This document shows, in pieces, positions 21,001-28,548 of a stretch of DNA of 29,936 nucleotides. Position 1 is the stretch's first letter. Each line of letters opens with the position of its first letter. The notes under the pieces are model-generated. The model saw nothing but the letters and a program-made list of their open reading frames with translations, was not told where the DNA came from and searched no databases. The position numbers were made by a program, and so were the translations under genes. The stretch comes from JANWLD01 sp035700225 (GTDB lineage Bacteria; Patescibacteriota; Saccharimonadia; Saccharimonadales; 2-12-FULL-41-12). Where the stretch lies: positions 1 to 29,936 of the forward strand of contig DASSOT010000028.1 of the NCBI GenBank assembly GCA_035700225.1. The letters are read 5' to 3'.

Positions 21001-22233
21001 ATGGCTAAGATCCTACTGGTTGAAGACGACAACAATCTAAGGGAGATTTACGGCGCAAGGCTTGGCGCCGAAGGATACGACATTGTTTCAGCCGCGGACG
21101 GGGAAGAAGCACTGGCTATAGCGGTCAAGGAAAAGCCCGACTTGATTATCAGTGATGTGATGATGCCCAAAGTAAGCGGTTTTGACATGCTGGACATCCT
21201 GCGCAATGCGCCGGAAACCAAGAATACCAAGATTATTATGATGACAGCGCTTTCTCAAGCAGAAGACAAAGAAAGAGCGGACAAGCTGGGAGCAGACTTA
21301 TATCTGGTAAAAAGCCAGGTTACACTAGAAGATGTAGCCGCTTCCGTAAAAAAGATACTGGGTGGCGACAGTGGTGAAGAAGCCCAGCCCGACAGCTCAG
21401 GCACATCTGCGCCTCAAAGCCCGCAGACTTCCGCTCCGCCACAGCCATCCGAAGAACCGCCGGCTCCGGCAAATCCCGCCCCTGAGCCCCCACAATCATC
21501 CGAACCACCGACACCGGCTCCAGCTCCCGTAGCACCGGCCGAACCGCCTGCAAGCCCGCCCGATAACCCTGCTCCGCCACAGTCGCAGACGCCTCCGGCA
21601 CCCGCACCATCGTCGGCGCCCGCCCAACCGCCTCAACAACCCACACGAGACAATCAATCGGCCCAACCGCCAGCTGAACCGCCTCAACAGCCCGTACAGG
21701 ACAGCCAGCCGGTTCAGCCTCCAACGGAACCGCCGGCAGAAAAACCTGCGTCAGAACCTAAGAAAATAGAGGTAGTGTTACCGGAAGATAATAAACCGGC
21801 GGAAGAGCCGGCTCCGGCCCCGGCTGAACAAGCCCAGCCCGCCCCGCCGTCTGCGCCGGAACCAGGAACGCCATCAATCGGCCCAACCCTGGAGGAAGCT
21901 TTGGCCCAAGAGGAACAATCCGATCCAGACCAGTCCAAGGAGCAGGGAATAGACGATTCCGCTAGCAGTCAACCGGCGCCTGCGGGTAACGCTCCTTCAA
22001 CCGTAGTAAAGCCACAAAAGCCGGTATCAGAAGAAGAACTTGAAAATACGGATGACGACAGGCCAAAACTTGCCAGCAAAGACAAAAAAGTTATCCAGCC
22101 TATCAACGACCCGACCCAAAAACCGGATATAAATGAACTCGTAGCCCAAGAACAAGCCAAAGATAACCTCGGCACCTCATACACCGGGCAAAAACCGGAA
22201 AACCCGGACGATTTCAGCAAAATATCACTATAA
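21001..22233 (+). CDS. Response regulator with long Pro/Ala/Glu-rich tail
   Basis: The protein is 410 aa. Residues 1-122 are a complete receiver: Asp9-Asp10, phospho-acceptor Asp52 (LIISDVMMPK), Thr82 and Lys104. Residues 123-410 are low complexity, first Pro/Ala/Gln/Ser/Glu-rich with repeated QPPxEPP and APAP units, then a more acidic end (about 300-410) with short ordered-looking pieces such as PDINELVAQEQ. No DNA-binding or enzymatic output domain is visible. The tail is probably disordered and may be an interaction scaffold. The GC-rich repeats are in frame throughout with no stop, so the fusion looks genuine and not a frameshift artefact. Confidence 0.9.
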   Translation: MAKILLVEDDNNLREIYGARLGAEGYDIVSAADGEEALAIAVKEKPDLIISDVMMPKVSGFDMLDILRNAPETKNTKIIMMTALSQAEDKERADKLGADLYLVKSQVTLEDVAASVKKILGGDSGEEAQPDSSGTSAPQSPQTSAPPQPSEEPPAPANPAPEPPQSSEPPTPAPAPVAPAEPPASPPDNPAPPQSQTPPAPAPSSAPAQPPQQPTRDNQSAQPPAEPPQQPVQDSQPVQPPTEPPAEKPASEPKKIEVVLPEDNKPAEEPAPAPAEQAQPAPPSAPEPGTPSIGPTLEEALAQEEQSDPDQSKEQGIDDSASSQPAPAGNAPSTVVKPQKPVSEEELENTDDDRPKLASKDKKVIQPINDPTQKPDINELVAQEQAKDNLGTSYTGQKPENPDDFSKISL

Positions 22234-22234
22234 T
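22229..22234 (+). promoter_or_regulatory. -10 box (TATAAT), leaderless pseudouridine synthase gene
   Basis: A consensus TATAAT overlaps the stop codon of the upstream gene and ends 7 nt before GTG 22242. Confidence 0.6.
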
Positions 22235-22241
22235 AAACCAA

Positions 22242-22895
22242 GTGAGAATCAATAGATATGTGGCAACTGCCACAGGCATGTCGAGACGCTCGGCCGACAC
22301 CGCCGTCAAAACCGGCAGGGTAACTATAAATCTGATAAAAGCCAACCTAGGAGATGCAGTAAATTCTGGCGACGAGGTACGTCTTGACGATAAGAAACTG
22401 ATCATACGCCATTCGACCACGATAATGTTAAACAAGCCGCCCGGATATGTCTGTAGCAGGAAAGGCCAGGGAAACAAGACGGTTTATGAGCTTTTACCTG
22501 AAAAATACCGCCGGCTGAAACCCGTGGGCAGGCTGGATAAGGACTCTTCCGGCCTGTTGGTTATGACGGATGACGGAAAGCTGGCTAATCGGCTTTCTCA
22601 TCCGCGCTATCAAAAAGATAAGACTTACCTTGTCACCCTGAACAAAAAGCTTTCTCTTCCTGATAAAAAACAACTTTTAACAGGGGTGGGCCTTGATGAT
22701 GGACTGAGTAAATTTCTTAAGCTTAAAGATTGTTCAGATAGTACTTACGAAGTGGTTCTGGCCGAAGGGAGAAATCGCCAGATACGCCGTACACTAGACG
22801 CTCTGGGCTACGAAGTAATCACACTCAAAAGAATAAAGTTGGCCGACCTGGCTCTGCCTGTGTCGCTTAGACCGGGAGATTATCTGGATTTGTAG
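22242..22895 (+). CDS. RsuA/RluB-family RNA pseudouridine synthase
   Basis: The protein is 217 aa. An N-terminal S4 RNA-binding domain (about 1-55, MRINRYVATATGMSRRSAD) is followed by the catalytic domain with LNKPPGYVCS, GRLDKDSSGLLV (catalytic Asp99), HPRYQKDKTYLV and GRNRQIRRTLDALGY. It isomerises uridine in ribosomal RNA. The target site (16S as RsuA, or 23S as RluB/E/F) cannot be fixed by eye. The start is GTG 22242, set by the TATAAT box; there is no Shine-Dalgarno. Confidence 0.93.
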   Translation: MRINRYVATATGMSRRSADTAVKTGRVTINLIKANLGDAVNSGDEVRLDDKKLIIRHSTTIMLNKPPGYVCSRKGQGNKTVYELLPEKYRRLKPVGRLDKDSSGLLVMTDDGKLANRLSHPRYQKDKTYLVTLNKKLSLPDKKQLLTGVGLDDGLSKFLKLKDCSDSTYEVVLAEGRNRQIRRTLDALGYEVITLKRIKLADLALPVSLRPGDYLDL

Positions 22896-22909
22896 AAAAC
22901 TCGCCCGGA

Positions 22910-22919
22910 TGGTTAAAAT
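22910..22919 (+). promoter_or_regulatory. -10 box (TAAAAT), leaderless
   Basis: TAAAAT (22914-22919) ends 6 nt before ATG 22926. TG at 22910-22911 is one base further away than in the canonical extended form. Confidence 0.55.
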
Positions 22920-22925
22920 AATCTG

Positions 22926-23999
22926 ATGAGCAAATTCAGCTGGGGGCTTATGGGTTACAGCCCGGAGAACCCCAACAATATAGGCCACGAGATTACCACT
23001 CAGATAGAAAACTCGCATGAACGCCTGCAGTTAGAGCGGATGCCTAGATGGGTATTGCGCAGTAGCGGTCTTATGGCCCCGGACGGCGTTACGCCACATC
23101 AGACGGGTGAGCTGGAACAGATGGCTGAATTCCCGGACGTTGTATTCGTAGCCTTGCCTTCGTCGGACGATGGAGAGCCGGCATATTCCCTGATAATGCA
23201 AAGTTTGGAGAAGGGCGCTACTGTCATAACTTGCGAAAAAGGCGCGCTTGCAAACCGTTTCCAAGACCTCAAAGAAGCTTCAGGCAATTTTGAGCGCCTG
23301 GGGTTCAACGCGACCGTAGGCGGAGGAGCCAAGCCCATGGAAAAAGCCAAAGCGGATTTGCGCGACCCCGACAACGTCAAAGCAATCCACATGAAGCCGA
23401 ATGCTACTTTGAATTTCATATCCGGTCGATTATCAACAGATGGGCAGGAACCTGCAAGCCCAGAAGTAGCCGTGAAAGAAGCCATAGAAAAAGGCCTGGC
23501 CGAACCGGGAAGCCACGATATACTTTCGGTAATACATACCGAGGCAGAGGGTGATATACCGAAGAAACTGGCCATATTTTTGAACCAGTCCGGACTGCTG
23601 GAGCCAAACGACTATATAGACTGGCACGAACTGGCCTTCAAACTCACGGACAAGCAGATACGTACAGCGCTGGAAAATCCGGATACGCACCATTTCATTT
23701 CTTCGATATATCCTACAGACAGGGGAGAAGTTCCGGACGTCGGCAGACTGGGCGGTTTTGACGTAACTCATGGCAGATGGCGCCTGGTAGGAGGGTTCAT
23801 CGACCCCCGCAAGGTTCAATCCATGCAGGCACTGATAAACCTGTCCGGTACCGACAGCTGTATAGTCATATCCCTCGGCCCGCCAGATTCATCCGACGGA
23901 GATTATCCTATCCCGGGGCCGGGCGCCGGCCCCGGACCTACCGTCAACGCCATGCTTGATGATTTTATCCATCTTGTTCGCAATAAGAAAACTATCTAA
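22926..23999 (+). CDS. Homoserine dehydrogenase-like protein
   Basis: The protein is 357 aa. The core follows the family: VITCEKGALA holds the lysine of the usual VVTANK motif, NATVGGGAKPM matches the substrate-binding loop and LNFISGRLS the following helix. GPGAGPGPTVNAMLDDFI at the end is the typical C-terminal signature. The nucleotide-binding start is odd: WGLMGYSPENPNNIGHE replaces a normal GxGxxG loop. The usual EGxDxxxK segment reads EGDIPKKLAI. Homoserine dehydrogenase reduces aspartate semialdehyde to homoserine; these changes leave the cofactor and reaction uncertain. An aspartate kinase lies 0.8 kb away on the other strand, supporting the pathway link. The gene overlaps the next one tail to tail by 8 nt. 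Confidence 0.75.
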   Translation: MSKFSWGLMGYSPENPNNIGHEITTQIENSHERLQLERMPRWVLRSSGLMAPDGVTPHQTGELEQMAEFPDVVFVALPSSDDGEPAYSLIMQSLEKGATVITCEKGALANRFQDLKEASGNFERLGFNATVGGGAKPMEKAKADLRDPDNVKAIHMKPNATLNFISGRLSTDGQEPASPEVAVKEAIEKGLAEPGSHDILSVIHTEAEGDIPKKLAIFLNQSGLLEPNDYIDWHELAFKLTDKQIRTALENPDTHHFISSIYPTDRGEVPDVGRLGGFDVTHGRWRLVGGFIDPRKVQSMQALINLSGTDSCIVISLGPPDSSDGDYPIPGPGAGPGPTVNAMLDDFIHLVRNKKTI

Positions 24000-24684
24000 G
24001 TACATTTTCTTCGGGTCGGCTACCCACGCTATCCAGAACAGTTATACCATGCCTCAGCCGGTCCGCTGACAACCCGTCATAGCTACTGCATAGTTGTTCC
24101 GCGCAAGTATCAGAAGCTATGGCTAGCATCGCCAAATCGGGTCTTTCGGACCCTATGCTCCACTGATGCTTGAAACCATCCAGCTCACTGCCAACAGCCT
24201 GCCATACCGCAGGTGGCTTAAAAGAAACTCCATCGCCGGCAGGCATAATAGGGTGGCTGTTAGGTATGACGCGAGTAACGCCATGCTCATCGGCTAAAGC
24301 ATGTCTTAATCTATTCATCTTCTCCAAGCCATTTTTAACTATATCCTCGCACAAGTCGTCTTCCGGGCACATAGTCCTAAGTTCCACCAGTGTAGTTTCA
24401 TCCAGCATGCCGCCCTCAACCATCAACCTCGCTACCTTCGAGGTGCGCCGTCCGAGGTTAGCTCCATCAAGTTCAAGCATATTGCCCGCAATCGCAAACC
24501 GACCTTCAAAACTCCTCAATACCGACTGTTTGCCGGTATCTCTTTTTGGTTTTATTCTTAATACCTGTTCTACGGGCAAAGGGAACCTGCTAACTACCGG
24601 CACCCTGAACTCCCGACCAAAAATCTCAACCGATGACATAGCGCGTTCCTGCGAAAACTCCGGACTCACACCGCTTTCAGGCAT
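23992..24684 (-). CDS. Protein of unknown function
   Basis: The 230-aa soluble protein has no membrane helix or signal peptide, and I recognise no domain. It has four cysteines (in TMCPEDDLCEDI, DTCAEQLCSS), a basic N-terminal third and a motif-like centre (VIPNSHPIMPAGDGVSFKPP). ATG 24684 has a good ribosome site (GAAGGTGG, 3-4 nt upstream); ATG 24636 is an alternative. It lies between the homoserine dehydrogenase-like and aspartate kinase genes and is read in the same direction as the kinase, separated from it by about 100 AT-rich bases. Confidence 0.75.
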   Translation of the reverse strand: MPESGVSPEFSQERAMSSVEIFGREFRVPVVSRFPLPVEQVLRIKPKRDTGKQSVLRSFEGRFAIAGNMLELDGANLGRRTSKVARLMVEGGMLDETTLVELRTMCPEDDLCEDIVKNGLEKMNRLRHALADEHGVTRVIPNSHPIMPAGDGVSFKPPAVWQAVGSELDGFKHQWSIGSERPDLAMLAIASDTCAEQLCSSYDGLSADRLRHGITVLDSVGSRPEENVLR

Positions 24685-24787
24685 AGCCCACCTTCTTCGT
24701 TAATGTGTTAAAAGTTAATTTAACCAGAGATGGGATAAATTTCTGTTAATTTAATTACAGGATTTAACGGTTATTTCTGTTTCTCAA
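24685..24787 (-). promoter_or_regulatory. AT-rich intergenic region with repeated GTTAATTTAA
   Basis: GTTAATTTAA occurs at 24714-24723 and again at 24745-24754, 31 bp apart (three helical turns). The second copy sits in an imperfect palindrome, CTGTTAATT against TAATTACAG. This is a candidate operator for the unknown gene; no clear -10 box was chosen. Confidence 0.4.
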
Positions 24788-26263
24788 TCAGATAACGTTC
24801 GAAGACTTATACTTCTTCAGTTCTGCGGTGGGAATTTTAAGTATACCTTCCAGCACCGGATCGCTTATGAACTCGGAATGAGCAAGAGCCTGGGCCCGTG
24901 CGGTTTCAGCGCGGTCTATTTCGTATATAAGGCTGGGGCTTTGGATGTTTCCCAGCGCGTCCCGGACGGCCACTCCGCCTCTTAGCAAGGCCAGATTGAA
25001 ACGGGCATTAGTAAGCGTTCTGACCTCTTTCAGGCGCAACGATTCGCCAACCATGACAAGCAGGGCGCGGTCTTGTTCAACTCTGACCGAAGCGTTCGGG
25101 CTTACCGCTTCGTCCTGCAGGTGTCGTTCCAACGCCTCAAGCTTCTCGCCATATGAAGCACCGTTCCCGTTTGTTTTGTCGTCATCTTTGTCCGGGTCGA
25201 TAATAAACGTCAACGCGTCATTTCCGGCAGGGAAGTGCGATATTGACAACCCCAGGTCTTCGGCATGCTTGGTCGCTCGCGAAACATAGCCGACAGCATG
25301 CGCCATTCCAAAATCACTGATGCTTATCATATCGACATCGCGGCTGGCGATGGCGGCTACAGGTTCGGCATTATCCGATAAGCGGGCATTGGTGATTTCC
25401 GTTCCAGGTTCGGAAGGATTGAACGTGCTTCTAAGAACAAGCGTCCCGTCCCAGCCGAACTGGTCCAAATCTACCGGTGTGCGTCCGTTTAGCACGGGGT
25501 TGCCGCCCAATGCATATTCGCGAATTTCAGCGAACGTCATGCGGGGCCGTATCTTAGTGCCCTCTACTTCTTTGGGGTTAGCCGTATGTATGCCTTCTAT
25601 ATCGCTCCATTTTCCGTAAAATCCGGAAGACAAGGCAATAGCCAAGGCGGCCGCGGTACGGTCGCTTCCACCGCTATCAAGCAAATGTCTTTCGCCGAAC
25701 CGGTCAAATCCGAAATACCCGGCATAAACCAACGGCCTGTCAGAATCCAGCTCGCCGACGGCTTGGGCCACGCGCAGTTTGTCGACAGTGGCAGGCAAAT
25801 TATACTCGCCGTTTTTGAAAGCTATATGGTCCGGTCTGACATATTCTCCGTCTATAGCTTCCGCTAAAAGCCTGGCGCTGTATTCTTCGCCAAGTGATAC
25901 ATAGTCCGCTTCTGTCTTCCTATCATCAGGCAACAGGTCGCCGGCCAAATCATTGATAATCGGTCCGAGCCTGCTTTCTTCCAGGTTATCGTAAACCGTT
26001 TCGTGCCTGTGGATTATGGCGTCGCGCAGTTCAAAGTCCGGGTCGCCGCTTGCTACGGAACGGGCATAATCGCGCGCCATACCGGTAACCCTGCGCTCGT
26101 CGCCTTCAACGCCGCCGACGGCAGATACGACCAGGGCCAGACGGGCAGGACCCTCGTGGTCTTCTGGTATGAAGGTTCCTTCCGGATTATTAGCAAGTCC
26201 GACAATATTTTCCGGACTGCCCGCCGAAGTACCTCCGATTTTGTTCACCAAAAACTCAGACAT
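24788..26263 (-). CDS. lysC: Aspartate kinase
   Basis: The 491-aa protein begins with the P-loop-like NKIGGTSAGSPENI (usual KFGGTS). It continues with VSLGEEYSARLLAEAI, the aspartate/ATP region SGGSDRTAAALAIAL, WSDIEGIHTANPKEV and PVLNGRTPVDL. The C-terminal ~190 residues form two ACT-like regulatory segments (AIASRDVDMISISD, and VRVEQDRALLVMVGE). The enzyme phosphorylates aspartate, the entry step to lysine, threonine and methionine. ACT domains usually bind the end product. It has the best promoter in the window and is nearly leaderless. In a lineage thought to import most amino acids, its use is uncertain. Confidence 0.9.
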   Translation of the reverse strand: MSEFLVNKIGGTSAGSPENIVGLANNPEGTFIPEDHEGPARLALVVSAVGGVEGDERRVTGMARDYARSVASGDPDFELRDAIIHRHETVYDNLEESRLGPIINDLAGDLLPDDRKTEADYVSLGEEYSARLLAEAIDGEYVRPDHIAFKNGEYNLPATVDKLRVAQAVGELDSDRPLVYAGYFGFDRFGERHLLDSGGSDRTAAALAIALSSGFYGKWSDIEGIHTANPKEVEGTKIRPRMTFAEIREYALGGNPVLNGRTPVDLDQFGWDGTLVLRSTFNPSEPGTEITNARLSDNAEPVAAIASRDVDMISISDFGMAHAVGYVSRATKHAEDLGLSISHFPAGNDALTFIIDPDKDDDKTNGNGASYGEKLEALERHLQDEAVSPNASVRVEQDRALLVMVGESLRLKEVRTLTNARFNLALLRGGVAVRDALGNIQSPSLIYEIDRAETARAQALAHSEFISDPVLEGILKIPTAELKKYKSSNVI

Positions 26264-26272
26264 AACTTATAT

Positions 26273-26301
26273 ACTATAATCTCAAATTGACTTTTTGTCA
26301 A
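26273..26301 (-). promoter_or_regulatory. Consensus promoter TTGACA-17-TATAGT with palindromic -35
   Basis: On the minus strand the -35 is TTGACA (26301-26296), the spacer is 17 bp and the -10 is TATAGT (26278-26273), ending 9 nt before ATG 26263. The -35 is one half of the palindrome TTGAC-5-GTCAA (26287-26301), a possible operator. Confidence 0.75.
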
Positions 26302-26321
26302 TCAATAAAACAGGGGCGGTC

Positions 26322-26612
26322 TTATTGCCCGAAGGCTTTTCTGACAGTAAACGAGCCGGACCAATCGCCGTTCGGGTGACAGATTATTCCTGAATCATAA
26401 ACACCAACCAGGCCCTCTTTGCCATCTGGCTCAAGCTCTGCCTTGACTGGGATGTAGCATCCTTCATTTTCGTCATAGCCGGGCCTTTCCAGAAAAGTAC
26501 CGCTTTTTACTTCTTCTCCGTCTTCGCCCACGACGCTAAAGGGTACGCCGGGTTTTACATCGTTCAAAGTCAGGGCTTCCGGGGAAACCGGGTTCCTTGT
26601 ATGACCATACAT
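26322..26612 (-). CDS. Small soluble protein of unknown function
   Basis: The 96-aa acidic protein has no membrane segment. It looks beta-rich (GVPFSVVGEDGEEVKSGTF, CYIPVKAELE, LVGVYDSGIICHP, SGSFTVRKAF). It has two cysteines. No family is recognised. TATCAT ends 9 nt before ATG 26612, so the message is nearly leaderless. It is divergent from der and lies upstream of the aspartate kinase promoter. Confidence 0.7.
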   Translation of the reverse strand: MYGHTRNPVSPEALTLNDVKPGVPFSVVGEDGEEVKSGTFLERPGYDENEGCYIPVKAELEPDGKEGLVGVYDSGIICHPNGDWSGSFTVRKAFGQ

Positions 26613-26621
26613 AATATCTAT

Positions 26622-26627
26622 ATGATA
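26622..26627 (-). promoter_or_regulatory. -10 box (TATCAT) for the small unknown gene
   Basis: This minus-strand box ends 9 nt before ATG 26612 in a very AT-rich divergent region. Confidence 0.45.
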
Positions 26628-26666
26628 CTATTTTTATAATATTTTTGCAAATATTTCGCCTCTGTT

Positions 26667-26675
26667 TGCTACAAT
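26667..26675 (+). promoter_or_regulatory. Extended -10 promoter (TGcTACAAT), leaderless der
   Basis: It ends 7 nt before GTG 26683. The in-frame ATG 26674 overlaps the box itself and so cannot be in the transcript. Confidence 0.7.
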
Positions 26676-26682
26676 GTATCGA

Positions 26683-28002
26683 GTGAGCAAATCAAACGTA
26701 CCTATCGTAGCTATTGTCGGGCGCGCCAATGTAGGCAAGTCCAGCTTTTTTAATTCTACGATTAGAAAGCGCGAAGCCATCACGGCGGATGAGCCTGGAA
26801 CGACCCGCGACCGCCTTATGAGCAAAGCGTCCTACGGAGGAAAAGATTTCTGGCTGGTAGACACTGCCGGGGTAAAAGACCCACAGGACGAATTCGAGAT
26901 GACCATCCAGGACCAGATAAAAGAAGCCGCCGACAGCGCGGACTTAGTCATATTGATGATAGACGCCAGCGCCGCCATAAACGACGAAGACCGCCGGCTG
27001 GCAAAGACGATGCTCAAGACAAAAAAACCGGTAATTTTAGTAGCGAATAAGTCAGACAAGCTCAAACGCCCCGAACCGGACCAGTACAAAAAGTTCGGCA
27101 TCAAAGAAATATTTTTGACCAGCGTAACGCAATCCCGGGGGCTTAGCGAAGTTTTGGATTTCGTCGCAGGCAATCTTCCTAAAGCAACAATAAAAGAATC
27201 AAAAAAACGCCTCCGCCTGGCTATTCTGGGCCGTCCTAACGCCGGTAAATCGGCTCTTTTTAACGCCCTTGGCAAGAAACAGCAGGCCATAGTCGCTTCC
27301 CGTTCAGGCACTACTAGGGATGTAAACAGGACTGTCGTACGCTATGAAAAGAGAGAAATTGAAATAATCGACACTGCCGGAATCCGTAGAAGCGGAAAGA
27401 TAAAACAAGGCGTAGAGCGTTTCAGTGTATTACGTAGCCTGGCCGCTATAGAAGAGTCGGACATCTGTATATTGCTCATGGACGTAAATGAGCTGAATGT
27501 ACAACTGGACCAAAAGATAGCCGGCATGGTCAAAGAATCAGGGAAGGGCCTTATACTTGCCGTTTCCAAATGGGATATAGCCGAAGGAAAGGACATGTTC
27601 ACCCGGGACGTATTAGCGCCTCAGATAGCACATGACTTCGTCTTCGTACCCTGGGCTCCGCTTGTTTTCACGAGTAGCGTAACAGGGCAGAACGTCACCA
27701 AGATATTCGACCTGTTGCTTGAGATTCACAAAAACAGGAACAACGTAATCAGAACGACCGAGCTTAACAAATGGTTACAATCCATCACCGCCAAACACCC
27801 TCCAGCCGGACTGAAAAACCGGTCCCCGAAATTGCATTACATCGTCCAGGAAGAAGACAACCCGACACCGTCGTTCAAAGTCTACGGCTCGGACACCAAA
27901 TTCCTGCATTGGAGCTACAAGCGCTTCATGGAAAGGGAACTGCGTTCTAAATTTGACTTTTCCGGCACTCCGATAAAGTTCTGGTTCTTTGACCGGAAAT
28001 AG
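26683..28002 (+). CDS. der: Ribosome assembly GTPase Der (EngA)
   Basis: From GTG 26683 the protein is 439 aa, normal for Der. Two G domains lie in tandem. The first has GRANVGKS (13-20), a DTAG motif (LVDTAGV) and NKSD; the second has GRPNAGKS, IDTAGI and the SKWD form of NKxD. A C-terminal KH-like domain follows (about 345-439, ending SGTPIKFWFFDRK). Der binds the 50S subunit precursor and is needed for large-subunit maturation. The longer frame from ATG 26674 is rejected because the -10 box covers that codon. Confidence 0.96.
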   Translation: MSKSNVPIVAIVGRANVGKSSFFNSTIRKREAITADEPGTTRDRLMSKASYGGKDFWLVDTAGVKDPQDEFEMTIQDQIKEAADSADLVILMIDASAAINDEDRRLAKTMLKTKKPVILVANKSDKLKRPEPDQYKKFGIKEIFLTSVTQSRGLSEVLDFVAGNLPKATIKESKKRLRLAILGRPNAGKSALFNALGKKQQAIVASRSGTTRDVNRTVVRYEKREIEIIDTAGIRRSGKIKQGVERFSVLRSLAAIEESDICILLMDVNELNVQLDQKIAGMVKESGKGLILAVSKWDIAEGKDMFTRDVLAPQIAHDFVFVPWAPLVFTSSVTGQNVTKIFDLLLEIHKNRNNVIRTTELNKWLQSITAKHPPAGLKNRSPKLHYIVQEEDNPTPSFKVYGSDTKFLHWSYKRFMERELRSKFDFSGTPIKFWFFDRK

Positions 28003-28009
28003 GTATGGT

Positions 28010-28456
28010 CTAACGCCCGGGGGCAGGAGACTGCATAGGCGGCATAACATCATCGAAATCAAATTTCTGACCAGGCTCATAAGTCAGTCCCGGGTCAGGA
28101 AACCTTGATTCGAATTGTTCGCTAAAACAGCCCGGCTGGTCTTGTATCGGTTTTTTGGCAGAAGGAAGAGACCCGTCCATACATTGGCCTAATACAATCC
28201 TACTGCCATCGCCAGGTATTACTCTGGCCTGTATAACTCTTGCCGGCCTATCGCGGTCAATGTAGTGCCTGACCACATCCGGGTTTGGCTGGCGATGGTG
28301 GCGCTTGGGGGTTTCGCCATGTTTTATCGCCGCTATCTGCAAGCCTGTCATGGCGGCCACCGCCAAAACAACACCTGCAATATGCTTCAGTTTGATTTCC
28401 GCTTCCTGCTTGGGTTGTTCACCCTCCGCCGGAGACTTTTCCATATCCTCATTCAT
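28010..28456 (-). CDS. Small single-pass membrane protein of unknown function
   Basis: The protein is 148 aa from ATG 28456. A short acidic N-terminus (MNEDMEKSPAEGEQPKQE) is followed by one membrane helix (about 24-45, HIAGVVLAVAAMTGLQIAAI) and a hydrophilic ~100-aa external tail with two cysteines (GQCMDG, PGCFSEQF). No domain is recognised. The frame continues upstream to 28495, but TGgTATAGT ends 7 nt before ATG 28456, which sets the start. It converges on der with a 7-nt gap. Confidence 0.72.
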   Translation of the reverse strand: MNEDMEKSPAEGEQPKQEAEIKLKHIAGVVLAVAAMTGLQIAAIKHGETPKRHHRQPNPDVVRHYIDRDRPARVIQARVIPGDGSRIVLGQCMDGSLPSAKKPIQDQPGCFSEQFESRFPDPGLTYEPGQKFDFDDVMPPMQSPAPGR

Positions 28457-28463
28457 TAAGCCT

Positions 28464-28472
28464 ACTATACCA
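28464..28472 (-). promoter_or_regulatory. Extended -10 promoter (TGgTATAGT), leaderless
   Basis: This minus-strand promoter ends 7 nt before ATG 28456 with no Shine-Dalgarno. Confidence 0.7.
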
Positions 28473-28548
28473 TATAAACTTACCTCTAGCAACATCAGGT
28501 AAATTAAAGTGGGCGAGATTTATTTCCTGAAAAAGCTAGTATTCAGAT

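Noticed and set aside
21320..21724. Minus-strand frames opposite the Pro-rich tail
   Set aside because: Low-complexity GC-rich DNA keeps several frames open. The plus-strand frame continues smoothly from an intact receiver domain.
21400..21760. Repetitive CCGCC/CCGGC-rich segment considered as a CRISPR or minisatellite
   Set aside because: The repeats are irregular codon-level Pro/Ala/Glu repeats in one open frame, with no fixed repeat-spacer unit.
26674..26682. ATG 26674 as the start of der
   Set aside because: The codon overlaps the TACAAT box that ends 7 nt before GTG 26683, so it would not be transcribed from that promoter.
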